40,035 nt of DNA, taken from assembly GCA_035319185.1 (NCBI GenBank), contig DATHDF010000061.1:1-40035 (forward strand). Direction: 5' to 3'. The position numbers and the translations under genes were made by a program. Origin of the DNA: Fen-1308 sp035319185 (GTDB taxonomy: Bacteria; Nitrospirota; Thermodesulfovibrionia; Thermodesulfovibrionales; Dissulfurispiraceae). This document shows positions 32,340-40,035 of the stretch, one piece after another (position 1 is the first letter of the stretch; every line of letters starts with the position of its first letter). The notes beneath the pieces are model-generated. The model ran no database searches, had not been told where the DNA came from, and saw only the letters and a list, made by a program, of their open reading frames with translations.

Positions 32340-34118
32340 ATGGAAGATGATAAGATAAATATCGCGCGGAATTATTTCAAGGCAATCCTGAAAGCAAAAA
32401 AAATGCTTCAGATTTATCCCTCGAACAATATCATATATCGGTCCGCCCTCAAGGAAGCCTATACCATCGCAACCCAATATCTGAACCATTACGGAGACCT
32501 TACCTGCCGCATAAAGCCGTCGGAAATCCAGCTCGAATCGGAGACGGTATATGAGAGTACAGGCAAGACCGACAACCTGGCGCTTTTTTTCTTCAAGGAG
32601 GGGATCAGCGATATTGCGTTCAAAGAAGGCCTGCCGGAGACTGAGCTCGAAGAACTGCTGCGGTTGTTAGGCGTTGACTATGAAAGAGAGGATACTTTAT
32701 CTGACTTTCTTTCAGCTGTTTGGGAGCATGGGTTCGAGTATATAAAGTTCACGATAGATGAGCTCGTCTTTTCCGAAGGGGGCGGCAGCGGTGACGGACT
32801 GCCCGGCGAAGGCACATTGCCGCTTCAGCTCTCTTCGATGGACGGCCAGTCGGAAGGGGCAGGCACTCTATTTCTGTCGGGCGTCCAGGAGCAGGGGGAC
32901 GTCATGACTGAAGGCGGAATCGCCGGAGATGGGACCGCAGCCGGCATCCGCCAGGATGATAATGTGCTTAGGGCATACAACGACGCCCTTGCGGGCGATG
33001 AGGTCGTTATGCCGTCCATAGGCGAGCTGACGCCTGAGGAGAGAGGGCTTCTGGTCGCAGAAATGAACAGAGACCCCGCTGAGAAAAGTGACCAGCTTAT
33101 TCAAATCCTCCTGACCCTGCTTATGGAATCGCGCAACGCTGTCGAAGCGGAAAAAATAGCCAAATCGATCGAGGACGTCATCTTCTTCTCCATCAGGAAA
33201 AACGAGCTGAGTCCGGCGCTTATAACGCTGGGCTGGATTCGGCAGGTAAAGTCTGATGGGGAGGACAGAGCCGAGATCAGGGAACAGCTGGACCACATGC
33301 TGTCCTTTTGCGGATCACCCCAGGTCATGGAGATTCTCGGACATATGCTGGATACCTCAAAAGAGATCAACGAGGGACTTCTGCAGGAATATGCGAGCCA
33401 CCTTGGAGGAGAATCGGCGGACGCGTTCATCGCCCTGCTTGAACACCTTCAGAGCATACATGCGCGGCGCATAGTCAACAACATCCTGATCCTGCTGGGC
33501 AAGGATAACATCAAGGCCCTGAGCGATCGCCTAAAGGACCCGACCTGGTATGTAGTTAGAAATATGGTGTATGTCCTGCGCAATATAGGCAATAGCTCGC
33601 TCCTGGAAGATATCCTTTCAGTAGCAAGGCACGAACATCCCCGGGTACGATTGGAGGTTGTAAAAGCCCTGAACGACTTCAAGAGCGTCAGGGCACTGGA
33701 AGCGCTCAGAGACTATTTCGACGATTTCGATGCGACAGTTCGGTTGTCGGCTATAGCCGTCATCGGCAACATGGCAAAAGACAATACCGGCGCACGGCTG
33801 TATGCGCGGGATGTGCTGATTGGAAAAATCAGGTCGAAGGGGTTCGAAGAGCGTGACTTCAGAGAAAAAAAGTCGTTTCATGAGACGCTGGCAATGTTCC
33901 ATGACAAAGATGCCGATGCCTTCATGCTGGAGACCTTAAAGAAAAAGAGCCTTTTTGGAGGAAAAAAACTGGCTGAATCCAAGGCTTGCGCTGCACATTA
34001 TCTTGGGCTGGCAGGGGCGCAGGAGGCAAGCCCTGTCCTCCAAAAACTGTGCAGGTCTTCAGAGTCGCTGCTCAGGGAACATGCTATAGCTGCCTTGCAG
34101 AGGTTGAAAGATGAATAA
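32340..34118 (+). CDS. HEAT-repeat protein with N-terminal sensor-like domain
   Basis: A 592-residue soluble protein with no signal peptide. Residues 1-145 form a helical and mixed domain (ARNYFKAILKAKKMLQIYPS, then DNLALFFFKEGISDIAFKEG and ELEELLRLLG). Residues about 148-215 are a Gly/Ser/Glu-rich linker. A helical middle part follows and residues about 370-592 are HEAT or armadillo-like repeats (HPRVRLEVVKALNDFKSVRA, DYFDDFDATVRLSAIAVIGN). It has its own promoter, no Shine-Dalgarno at the ATG, and an eight-base overlap with the HD-GYP gene. I do not recognise a named family; a scaffold or regulator for its neighbour is inferred. Confidence 0.78.
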   Translation: MEDDKINIARNYFKAILKAKKMLQIYPSNNIIYRSALKEAYTIATQYLNHYGDLTCRIKPSEIQLESETVYESTGKTDNLALFFFKEGISDIAFKEGLPETELEELLRLLGVDYEREDTLSDFLSAVWEHGFEYIKFTIDELVFSEGGGSGDGLPGEGTLPLQLSSMDGQSEGAGTLFLSGVQEQGDVMTEGGIAGDGTAAGIRQDDNVLRAYNDALAGDEVVMPSIGELTPEERGLLVAEMNRDPAEKSDQLIQILLTLLMESRNAVEAEKIAKSIEDVIFFSIRKNELSPALITLGWIRQVKSDGEDRAEIREQLDHMLSFCGSPQVMEILGHMLDTSKEINEGLLQEYASHLGGESADAFIALLEHLQSIHARRIVNNILILLGKDNIKALSDRLKDPTWYVVRNMVYVLRNIGNSSLLEDILSVARHEHPRVRLEVVKALNDFKSVRALEALRDYFDDFDATVRLSAIAVIGNMAKDNTGARLYARDVLIGKIRSKGFEERDFREKKSFHETLAMFHDKDADAFMLETLKKKSLFGGKKLAESKACAAHYLGLAGAQEASPVLQKLCRSSESLLREHAIAALQRLKDE

Positions 34119-35523
34119 ACCGCGCCCGCAGGCAATAAAGGAAGCAAAGGACATAATCAACAGGCTTGCGATCATGCTCAAGATCAGCCAGAACTACAAC
34201 GTCGACAATGAGGCCGTCGTTAAGTCCGTAGACTCATTTATCGATGCAGTCAGGCCGGTAGCAAATTCCGAAAATCTCGTTAAGATAGAGCTTCTGGGCG
34301 AGTATTTTCATTTCAACGATGCCAGAGTAAGATACTCGGTGCAATATTATGTCAATTTCGATTTTCTGATTGCCGAATTCCGCAAGCGCAGCATGGGAAG
34401 CATCACATTGAGCGGAGACATCAACCGCCGCGACATGCAGGATTTCATCAGATCATTTCTGTCATGCCTCTCGACCGATTCGCCGTATATCACGCTAAAG
34501 GGAAGCACGGACACTATTGAATCCGTCAACATCGGGCCCATTAAGCAGGTTAAAGAAGACAATCTGCTCGACAGGCGTCAGGCGCTCAGGCGGACCTATT
34601 TCAATGCAGTCTCGCAATTAAGGTCAGCCACCGGCCGTGCGAGAACAGGCGAAAAGATCGATCTGAGAAGGGCGCGTCTGGTTGTCAATTCGATTATCGA
34701 TCTCATAATGCAGGAAGAGCAGATGATGCTGAGCATGACTGCTATTAAGGATTATGATGAATACACCTATTATCATTCCGTAAATGTAAGCATACTCTCC
34801 ATCGCAGTAGGGATGAAGCTGGGTCTCAACCGAAAGAAGTTGTCGGAACTCGGCATATCGGCCTTTCTCCATGACATCGGCAAGGTGACCATTCCGGACG
34901 AGATACTCAACAAGCCCACGCAATTTGACGACAGGGAATGGGCGATTATGAAGAGCCATCCGAACCAGGGACTGCTGACAATACTCGGCAACATGAAACT
35001 TGAGTCGTTCACCATCAGAAGCGCCATCGTCGCATATGAGCATCACCGCAATTTCGACGGCTCGGGATATCCCCCTCTGCCTGCCGATCTTCAGCTGGAC
35101 CTCTATGCCAATATCGTGACAATAGCGGACAGGTTTGATGCGATGACGTCGGCAAGGGTGTATTCGCGGGTTCCCAGACCTCCTGAAGAGGCCCTCCGCA
35201 TACTTACTGAGAGCGCCGGGCAGGAGGTGGACCCGGTGCTTATCAAGCTTTTTGTCAAGATCATCGGGGTGTTCCCAATAGGGACACTGGTTGCGCTCGA
35301 TACCCTGGAACTGGGAGTTGTATATCGCGGGAACCCGGAAGCCCCTCACAGGCCGATGCTGGTCATCATTGCGGACGGCAGCGGCAGAAAAGTCGAGGGT
35401 ATACTTGCCGACCTTACAGACCGCAGATTGGATGGCCGCTATCGCCGGACCATAAAGAAGACCCTGGATGCAAACAGGTACAATCTGAACATATCCGAAT
35501 ACCTGCTCGAAGCATACGCATGA
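34111..35523 (+). CDS. HD-GYP domain phosphohydrolase (putative c-di-GMP phosphodiesterase)
   Basis: A 470-residue soluble protein. Residues 1-150 form a non-catalytic N-terminal domain, and residues about 200-390 an HD-GYP domain. Metal and signature residues are intact: His222, His254-Asp255 (FLHDIGK), His283 (KSHPNQG), His311-His312, and DGSGYP at 316-321, Asp340. The Glu often found after HH is Arg here (HHRNFDGSGYP). A C-terminal beta region (about 395-470) follows. c-di-GMP hydrolysis is the expected activity, untested. It overlaps the HEAT gene by eight bases and lpxK by four (ATGA), so all three are probably translated together. Confidence 0.9.
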   Translation: MNKPRPQAIKEAKDIINRLAIMLKISQNYNVDNEAVVKSVDSFIDAVRPVANSENLVKIELLGEYFHFNDARVRYSVQYYVNFDFLIAEFRKRSMGSITLSGDINRRDMQDFIRSFLSCLSTDSPYITLKGSTDTIESVNIGPIKQVKEDNLLDRRQALRRTYFNAVSQLRSATGRARTGEKIDLRRARLVVNSIIDLIMQEEQMMLSMTAIKDYDEYTYYHSVNVSILSIAVGMKLGLNRKKLSELGISAFLHDIGKVTIPDEILNKPTQFDDREWAIMKSHPNQGLLTILGNMKLESFTIRSAIVAYEHHRNFDGSGYPPLPADLQLDLYANIVTIADRFDAMTSARVYSRVPRPPEEALRILTESAGQEVDPVLIKLFVKIIGVFPIGTLVALDTLELGVVYRGNPEAPHRPMLVIIADGSGRKVEGILADLTDRRLDGRYRRTIKKTLDANRYNLNISEYLLEAYA

Positions 35524-36521
35524 GGGTAGTAGAGTTTCTTTACCACCTCGGCTATGCGGCCAAGAAGAGAATTGTGCTTGCCCGCAGAAAGAGACTGCCG
35601 GCCAAGGTGATCAGCATAGGAAATCTCACGGTCGGAGGCACAGGCAAGACGCCGGCTGCGATTGCGGTCGCAGAGGAAGCAAAGAACAGAGGTTATCAGC
35701 CGATCATTCTTACGCGCGGGTATATGGGGAATGCCCGTGGCCCATGTTTTGTCAGCGACGGCGCCGACATTCTGCTTAATGCGGAACAGGCTGGTGATGA
35801 GCCTCTCGTAATGGCCCGCAGGTTGAAGAATGTTCCTGTGGTAAAATCTGCGGACCGGTACGAAGGCGGGCTGCTTGCACTCCGGCGTTTCGGAGACAGC
35901 GCTGAACGTCCGCTGCTTTTCATACTGGATGACGGATTCCAGCACTGGATGCTGCACAGGGACGCAGATGTCGTGCTGGTGGATGGTCAAACAGGCTTCG
36001 GCAACGGGAAGATGCTGCCGGTCGGGCCTTTGCGCGGCCCGCTTTCCGAACTGAAGGATGCGGATATCCTCGTCATTACGAAGACAAGAAATGAACAACT
36101 GGCCGACAACATTCGCAAGGTAAACCCTGAAGCACCAATATTCTTTGCAACCCATGAGATTACCGGCCTGGTGCGGCCCGATGGGGAAACCGTTGATCGT
36201 GCGGTTCTTAAGAATAAGAAGGTGCTGGCATTTTGCGGCATCGCAAATCCGGGCTCCTTCCGAAAAACTATATCTCGTTTTGGCTGCGAGGTAGTCGAAC
36301 TCAGACAATTTCGCGATCATCACCGCTATAACGAAAAAGAGTTAAGGAACATGGAGGCAAAGGCCCGAGAGCTGGGAGCTGAGTTTCTACTGACAACCGA
36401 GAAAGACATGGTTAAGTTAATAGAATTGAGCAGCGCGCCTGCAAACCTGCTTTCGGTTGAAATCGGCTTCTGCGCCGATGCGGGGTTCTATGAACAGCTT
36501 TTCAAACTGGCAGCAGGTTAG
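35520..36521 (+). CDS. lpxK: Tetraacyldisaccharide 4'-kinase
   Basis: Phosphorylates the 4' position of the lipid A disaccharide in the inner membrane. The 333 residues contain the P-loop GNLTVGGTGKTP (Walker A about 39-44), LTRGY, GDEPLVMARRL, the catalytic DDGFQH, PVGPLRGPLSEL and the C-terminal TTEKDMVKL, all LpxK markers. A short hydrophobic N-terminal helix anchors it. The ATG overlaps the HD-GYP stop. The gene ends 24 bases from the convergent VOC gene; in that gap AGACTAAGT is partly repeated in tandem (about 36521-36537). Confidence 0.97.
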   Translation: MRVVEFLYHLGYAAKKRIVLARRKRLPAKVISIGNLTVGGTGKTPAAIAVAEEAKNRGYQPIILTRGYMGNARGPCFVSDGADILLNAEQAGDEPLVMARRLKNVPVVKSADRYEGGLLALRRFGDSAERPLLFILDDGFQHWMLHRDADVVLVDGQTGFGNGKMLPVGPLRGPLSELKDADILVITKTRNEQLADNIRKVNPEAPIFFATHEITGLVRPDGETVDRAVLKNKKVLAFCGIANPGSFRKTISRFGCEVVELRQFRDHHRYNEKELRNMEAKARELGAEFLLTTEKDMVKLIELSSAPANLLSVEIGFCADAGFYEQLFKLAAG

Positions 36522-36545
36522 ACTAAGTAGACTAAGAATCCGCTG

Positions 36546-36944
36546 CTATTTGTCGTCATCTTCCTTTTTCCTGATCTTTTCAGAGAAGACGAGTATGCTG
36601 CCGTTGCAGTCCATCATTGAAAACTCATTCATTCCGTAGAAAGTCGGGTAAAGATGCCTCATGATCTTAACCCGGTTCTTAACGGAATCATACAGCTCCT
36701 TGACGCCCTCTCCTTCAAGGTGGAACGTAAGAATGCCTGTTAGTCCCTGATTCATTTTTGCTGCATGTCCCGCTTTTGTCTGAAAAATGATCTCAACCTC
36801 GCCGCATTTCATCAGCGCCCAGTCGATCTGGTTCAACGAAGGCACCGTCAGCACAAGCTCGAAACCAAGCATGTCCCGATAAAAAGCAATTGTCGCTTTA
36901 ATGTCCTCAACCGTCATGGCAGGGGTTATTTTATTCAGTATCAT
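36546..36944 (-). CDS. VOC superfamily protein (glyoxalase/bleomycin-resistance fold)
   Basis: A 132-residue protein of the vicinal oxygen chelate fold: ITPAMTVEDIKATIAFYRDMLGFEL opens the first beta-alpha-beta unit and MMDCNGSILVFSE closes the second. The family covers glyoxalases, dioxygenases and drug-binding proteins; substrate and metal ligands are not certain here. A charged tail (KIRKKEDDDK) ends the protein. The ATG at 36944 starts one base after the uvrA stop and GAGGAG lies ten bases upstream inside uvrA; a longer in-frame extension into uvrA is not credible. Confidence 0.8.
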   Translation of the reverse strand: MILNKITPAMTVEDIKATIAFYRDMLGFELVLTVPSLNQIDWALMKCGEVEIIFQTKAGHAAKMNQGLTGILTFHLEGEGVKELYDSVKNRVKIMRHLYPTFYGMNEFSMMDCNGSILVFSEKIRKKEDDDK

Positions 36945-36945
36945 T

Positions 36946-39711
36946 TTATGAATACTCCTCCAGGTAGCGGGCTGTGTGAGATAACGGAGCTGCCCGCAGG
37001 TCCTCGGGCGTACCTTCAAAAACAACCGAACCGCCCTTGTCCCCTCCTTCAGGACCGAGATCAATGATCCAGTCCGCTCTTCTTATGATATCAAGATTGT
37101 GCTCGATGATTACAACAGTATTGCCCGAATCGACCAGTCTGCGGATTATCTCCATGAGCATGAGCACGTCGTCATGGTGCAGCCCGACCGTCGGCTCGTC
37201 AAGTATATAAAGCACCCCGCGCGCCGATACCCTGGACAGTTCGGCGCATATCTTCAGCCTTTGTGCCTCTCCGCCCGACAGGGTAGTAGCAGGCTGCCCA
37301 AGCACCAGGTATCCGAGCCCGATGCTCCTGAGCATCTCCATGCGGGAACAGATCTCAGGCACCCCGTCAAAGAAAGAATATGCCTCATCAACCGTCATCC
37401 TAAGTATGTCGCTGATGTTCTTGCCCCGATATGTTACGCGCAATGTCTCTTCCCTGTATCTTCGGCCTTTGCAGTCCTCGCAACGGACATAAATGTCTTC
37501 GAAGAAATACATCTCCATCTTCTGATATCCTTCGCCTTTGCAGGTTTCGCACCGACCGCCGGGCATGTTGAACGAGAAAAAGCCAGGGGTATAGCCGTGC
37601 GCCCTCGCTTCGGGCTGCTGAGAAAACAGCTTGCGTATGGGCTCGAATATCTTCAGGTATGTCAGCGGGTTCGATCTTGGGGTCCTGCCCACCGGGCTCT
37701 GATCGATCAGTCTTACACCCTTTAGCTTGTCCAGACCCTCGATCTTCGAATACGGCAGGGGCGGATCGGCTTCTAGCCTGAAATGGCGCGCAACAGCGTT
37801 GTAAAGCGTCTCTACAATGAGACTGCTCTTGCCGGAACCGGATACGCCTGACACTACTGTTAGCGCCTCAAGGGGGATTCTAACCTCGATGTCCGAAAGA
37901 TTATTGCCAGATGCGCCCGATAAGGCAATAAAACGGCCAGGCAGCCCGGATTGCTTTGTTGCAATATATCTTGAGACGGTATCTTTATGCATGCCGCGCA
38001 AATATCTGGCCGTTCTCGTGTCAGCCTTCATGAAGTCTTTTATGGGGCCTGAAAACACTATATTGCCGCCCATATGCCCGCCTCCGGGGCCAAGTTCCAC
38101 AACCCAGTCGCTGGATGCTATCATGTCCTTGTCATGCTCGACCACGATAATGGTATTGCCGAGCGATGCCAACTGGCACATGATGTCCGCGATGCGCCTG
38201 GTATCGCGGGGATGCAGGCCGATTGTAGGCTCGTCGAGCACATAGAGCGTTCCGGTCAGGGCCGAGGCGAGTTGATTGGAAAGGTTAACCCTCTGGTATT
38301 CGCCGCCTGACAGGGTCTTTGCCTGCCTTGACGGGGTCAGATAATCGAGCCCGACCTTGATAAGAAAGTCGAGCTTCAGCATTATCTGCTTGATCGCCTC
38401 CCGCGCGATGTCCCGCTGCATTGGCGACAGTTGGAGCCTGGAAAACCATACGGCCAGTTGTCCCACAGGCTTGCGGGAAAGGTCGGCTATGTCCAGCCCG
38501 TCGAGCTTATAGACCAGCGCTTCATCGCAAAGCCTCTTGCCCCCACATTTCGGGCAGGTGACAGGACTTCTGAAGCGGCTCAGCAATACCCTTACATGAA
38601 GCTTGTATCTCTTGTTTTCGAGTTCCTCAAAAAATGCGTTGACACCGTGAAACTTGCCGTTGCCGTTGAACACGATCCTTCTTGCATCATCGGACAGCCG
38701 GTTGTACGGCAGCGTAACATCGACGCCCGCCTTTTTCGCTCCCTTGACGAGCTGGTCTTTCCACCAGCGATATCCGGGTCTTTCCCATAGCTCGATTGCG
38801 CCTTCGGAAATGGACAGATGCTTATCGGTGACGATCAGGTCTTCGTCGTATTTAAGGATATTACCGAATCCCTTGCACTCAGGGCAGGCGCAAAGCGGAT
38901 GGTTGAATGAAAAAAGCATGGGCGACGCCTCCGGCACCGTGATACCGCAATCATCGCACATGTTTGCCGATGAAAACCGGAGCGGGGTCAAACTTATTCC
39001 GCCTACTTCCGCGCTTTGAACTATTACCACTGAAATATGCCCGTGACCTTCGCGCCAGGCGTTCTCTATCGAATCGGCAAGCCGCGGCTCATCCCTTATA
39101 ATCAGCCGGTCAAGAACGACCGTGCAGGCACTACCGGCCGGTTGGATCGCGGACCCGGGCGCAACCGTTTCAATGTCCCTGACCTCTCCGTCAACCAGCA
39201 GTCTATGGAAGCCGCGGCTGACGAGAGATTCAGGCGCTTCATCCGTCTCAAATGTTATGAGCGCACGTTCATCTCTATAGCTCTCCAGAAGCTCCGCAAC
39301 TATCTGTGCACTGTCCCATCTGCGGACTTCCTTGCCGCATTTTGGGCAGTACGGCACAGCAACCTTTGCATAAAGCACCCTGAACAGGTCGAAAAGTTCC
39401 GTCAAAGTCCCTACAGTGGAACGCGAGCCCTTGACGGGGTTCTTCTGTTCGAGCGCAATCGCAGGACGTATATTGCGTATGCTGTCTACGTCCGGTCGGT
39501 CAAGCTTTTCCAGAAAAAGGCGCGCATAAGTTGATAGCGATTCGATAAACCGCCACTGTCCTTCGGCAAAAATCGTGTCGAAGGCAAGCGACGACTTGCC
39601 CGATCCCGATACGCCGGTGACCGCAACAATCATGTTGTGAGGCAGTCTGAGATTCAGATTCCTGAGGTTGTTCTGCCGCGCCCCTTCTATGATCAATTCC
39701 CTTGCCGACAT
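36946..39711 (-). CDS. uvrA: Excinuclease ABC subunit UvrA
   Basis: DNA damage recognition ATPase of nucleotide excision repair. The 921 residues contain two ABC modules with Walker A GVSGSGKSSL (near residue 35, and again in the second half), signature motifs LSGGEYQRV and LSGGEAQRL, and Walker B LYVLDEPTIGLHP and LYILDEPTVGLH. Zinc ligands are present in CDDCG...CPECKG and CETCKG...CEDCKG; an extra CPKCG lies near residue 123 and again later. The second-loop sequence ALEQKNPVKGSRSTVG differs from the QKTTSKNPRSTVG of E. coli-type UvrA, so it may be a paralogue class. No strong Shine-Dalgarno at the ATG. Confidence 0.96.
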   Translation of the reverse strand: MSARELIIEGARQNNLRNLNLRLPHNMIVAVTGVSGSGKSSLAFDTIFAEGQWRFIESLSTYARLFLEKLDRPDVDSIRNIRPAIALEQKNPVKGSRSTVGTLTELFDLFRVLYAKVAVPYCPKCGKEVRRWDSAQIVAELLESYRDERALITFETDEAPESLVSRGFHRLLVDGEVRDIETVAPGSAIQPAGSACTVVLDRLIIRDEPRLADSIENAWREGHGHISVVIVQSAEVGGISLTPLRFSSANMCDDCGITVPEASPMLFSFNHPLCACPECKGFGNILKYDEDLIVTDKHLSISEGAIELWERPGYRWWKDQLVKGAKKAGVDVTLPYNRLSDDARRIVFNGNGKFHGVNAFFEELENKRYKLHVRVLLSRFRSPVTCPKCGGKRLCDEALVYKLDGLDIADLSRKPVGQLAVWFSRLQLSPMQRDIAREAIKQIMLKLDFLIKVGLDYLTPSRQAKTLSGGEYQRVNLSNQLASALTGTLYVLDEPTIGLHPRDTRRIADIMCQLASLGNTIIVVEHDKDMIASSDWVVELGPGGGHMGGNIVFSGPIKDFMKADTRTARYLRGMHKDTVSRYIATKQSGLPGRFIALSGASGNNLSDIEVRIPLEALTVVSGVSGSGKSSLIVETLYNAVARHFRLEADPPLPYSKIEGLDKLKGVRLIDQSPVGRTPRSNPLTYLKIFEPIRKLFSQQPEARAHGYTPGFFSFNMPGGRCETCKGEGYQKMEMYFFEDIYVRCEDCKGRRYREETLRVTYRGKNISDILRMTVDEAYSFFDGVPEICSRMEMLRSIGLGYLVLGQPATTLSGGEAQRLKICAELSRVSARGVLYILDEPTVGLHHDDVLMLMEIIRRLVDSGNTVVIIEHNLDIIRRADWIIDLGPEGGDKGGSVVFEGTPEDLRAAPLSHTARYLEEYS

Positions 39712-39720
39712 CCTGATATT

Positions 39721-39749
39721 TTAACATTTTGATTTCTTTGTTTTATAAT
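39721..39749 (+). promoter_or_regulatory. Strong promoter of mqnE with start point on the ATG
   Basis: TTAACA (39721-39726, 5/6), 17-base spacer, TATAAT (39744-39749, 6/6). The mqnE ATG is only five bases after the -10 element, so the message would be leaderless. It lies in the 43-base divergent gap with uvrA, whose own possible -10, TAAAAT on the minus strand (39723-39718), overlaps this -35. Confidence 0.65.
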
Positions 39750-39754
39750 TCAAG

Positions 39755-40035
39755 ATGCAGACAGGGATACTGAATCGCATCACAGACGGAGCGAGGCTTT
39801 CGTTTGAAGACGCATTAGGGCTCTTCAGGAGCGACGACATATTCACAATTGGAAGATTCGCCGCCGAGGTCGCCCGGCAAAAGAACGGCGACAACGCTTA
39901 TTTCATAGTGAACCGCCACATCAACCCTACGAATATTTGCGTGAACCGCTGCAAGTTCTGCGCATTCAGCCGATCAAAAGGAGAGGAAGGCACTTTCGAG
40001 CTTACAATAGATCAGATACTGGAGCGGCTGTCCGC
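39755..40035 (+). CDS. mqnE: Aminodeoxyfutalosine synthase MqnE, N-terminal 93 codons (runs off the window)
   Basis: Radical SAM enzyme of the futalosine menaquinone pathway that joins a chorismate-derived enolpyruvyl benzoate to SAM. The visible frame begins MQTGILNRITDGARLSFEDA and reaches the iron-sulfur motif CVNRCKFC after NRHINPTNI, the usual MqnE sequence (MqnC differs at this point). No stop or frameshift is seen in the visible part. The gene has a near-consensus promoter but no Shine-Dalgarno. It implies that this organism makes menaquinone through futalosine rather than the classical Men route. Confidence 0.9.
   Translation, partial: MQTGILNRITDGARLSFEDALGLFRSDDIFTIGRFAAEVARQKNGDNAYFIVNRHINPTNICVNRCKFCAFSRSKGEEGTFELTIDQILERLS

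Noticed and set aside
35439..36323. Open frame of 294 codons on the minus strand
   Set aside because: Antisense to lpxK; the lpxK frame holds all family motifs.
1..40035. CRISPR array, tRNA or rRNA genes, insertion sequences, prophage, toxin-antitoxin or defence genes
   Set aside because: No regular repeats, no tRNA-like cloverleaf in the gaps, and no transposase, integrase or defence-type motifs in any real frame; all gaps are under about 265 bases.

Overview
The window is a dense stretch of bacterial chromosome, about 38 protein genes with no gap over about 265 bases. I saw no rRNA, tRNA, insertion sequence, prophage or CRISPR array. The organism is Gram-negative: there are lipid A and Kdo genes (lpxB, waaA, lpxK), a heptose adenylyltransferase, bamD, rseP and a periplasmic HtrA protease. 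It also has selB (selenocysteine decoding), the futalosine menaquinone gene mqnE, c-di-AMP synthesis, a c-di-GMP-type HD-GYP protein and a CheW. My impression, without any search, is Nitrospirota (Thermodesulfovibrio-like) or a Geobacter-like Desulfobacterota.

Bases 1-3237, minus strand: an FmdB zinc ribbon protein, clpS, clpA and the start of aat form one tightly packed N-degron proteolysis operon. Bases 3458-10145, plus strand: hfq, a Nudix hydrolase, a SurA-N membrane protein, cdaA-cdaR-glmM (c-di-AMP and cell-wall precursor) and comEC. Bases 10410-16619, plus: a secreted Cache protein, an atypical acyl-CoA ligase relative, hisH-selB and a DegP-type protease. Bases 16882-19072, plus: a membrane PIN-TRAM protein, then ispD and ispF.

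Bases 19076-26142, minus: a secreted FG-GAP repeat protein, uppS, cdsA, dxr, rseP, a Nudix hydrolase, rfaE2 and cheW. Bases 26258-36521, plus: bamD, a siroheme synthase N-domain protein, a Gfo/Idh dehydrogenase and DegT aminotransferase pair (GnnA/GnnB-like), lpxB, waaA, a HEAT-repeat protein, an HD-GYP protein and lpxK. Bases 36546-39711, minus: a VOC protein and uvrA. The first 93 codons of mqnE end the window.

Most of 17-36 kb serves the envelope: the MEP pathway (dxr, ispD, ispF) feeds undecaprenyl diphosphate (uppS), cdsA feeds phospholipid, rseP and bamD serve envelope quality control and outer-membrane assembly, and the lpx/waaA/rfaE2 genes build LPS. The least ordinary parts are the HEAT/HD-GYP pair translationally coupled to lpxK, the GnnA/GnnB-like pair next to lpxB, an acyl-CoA ligase relative with altered catalytic motifs, and several promoters whose predicted start falls on the ATG, suggesting leaderless mRNAs. 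I did not find an obviously new defence or mobile system.
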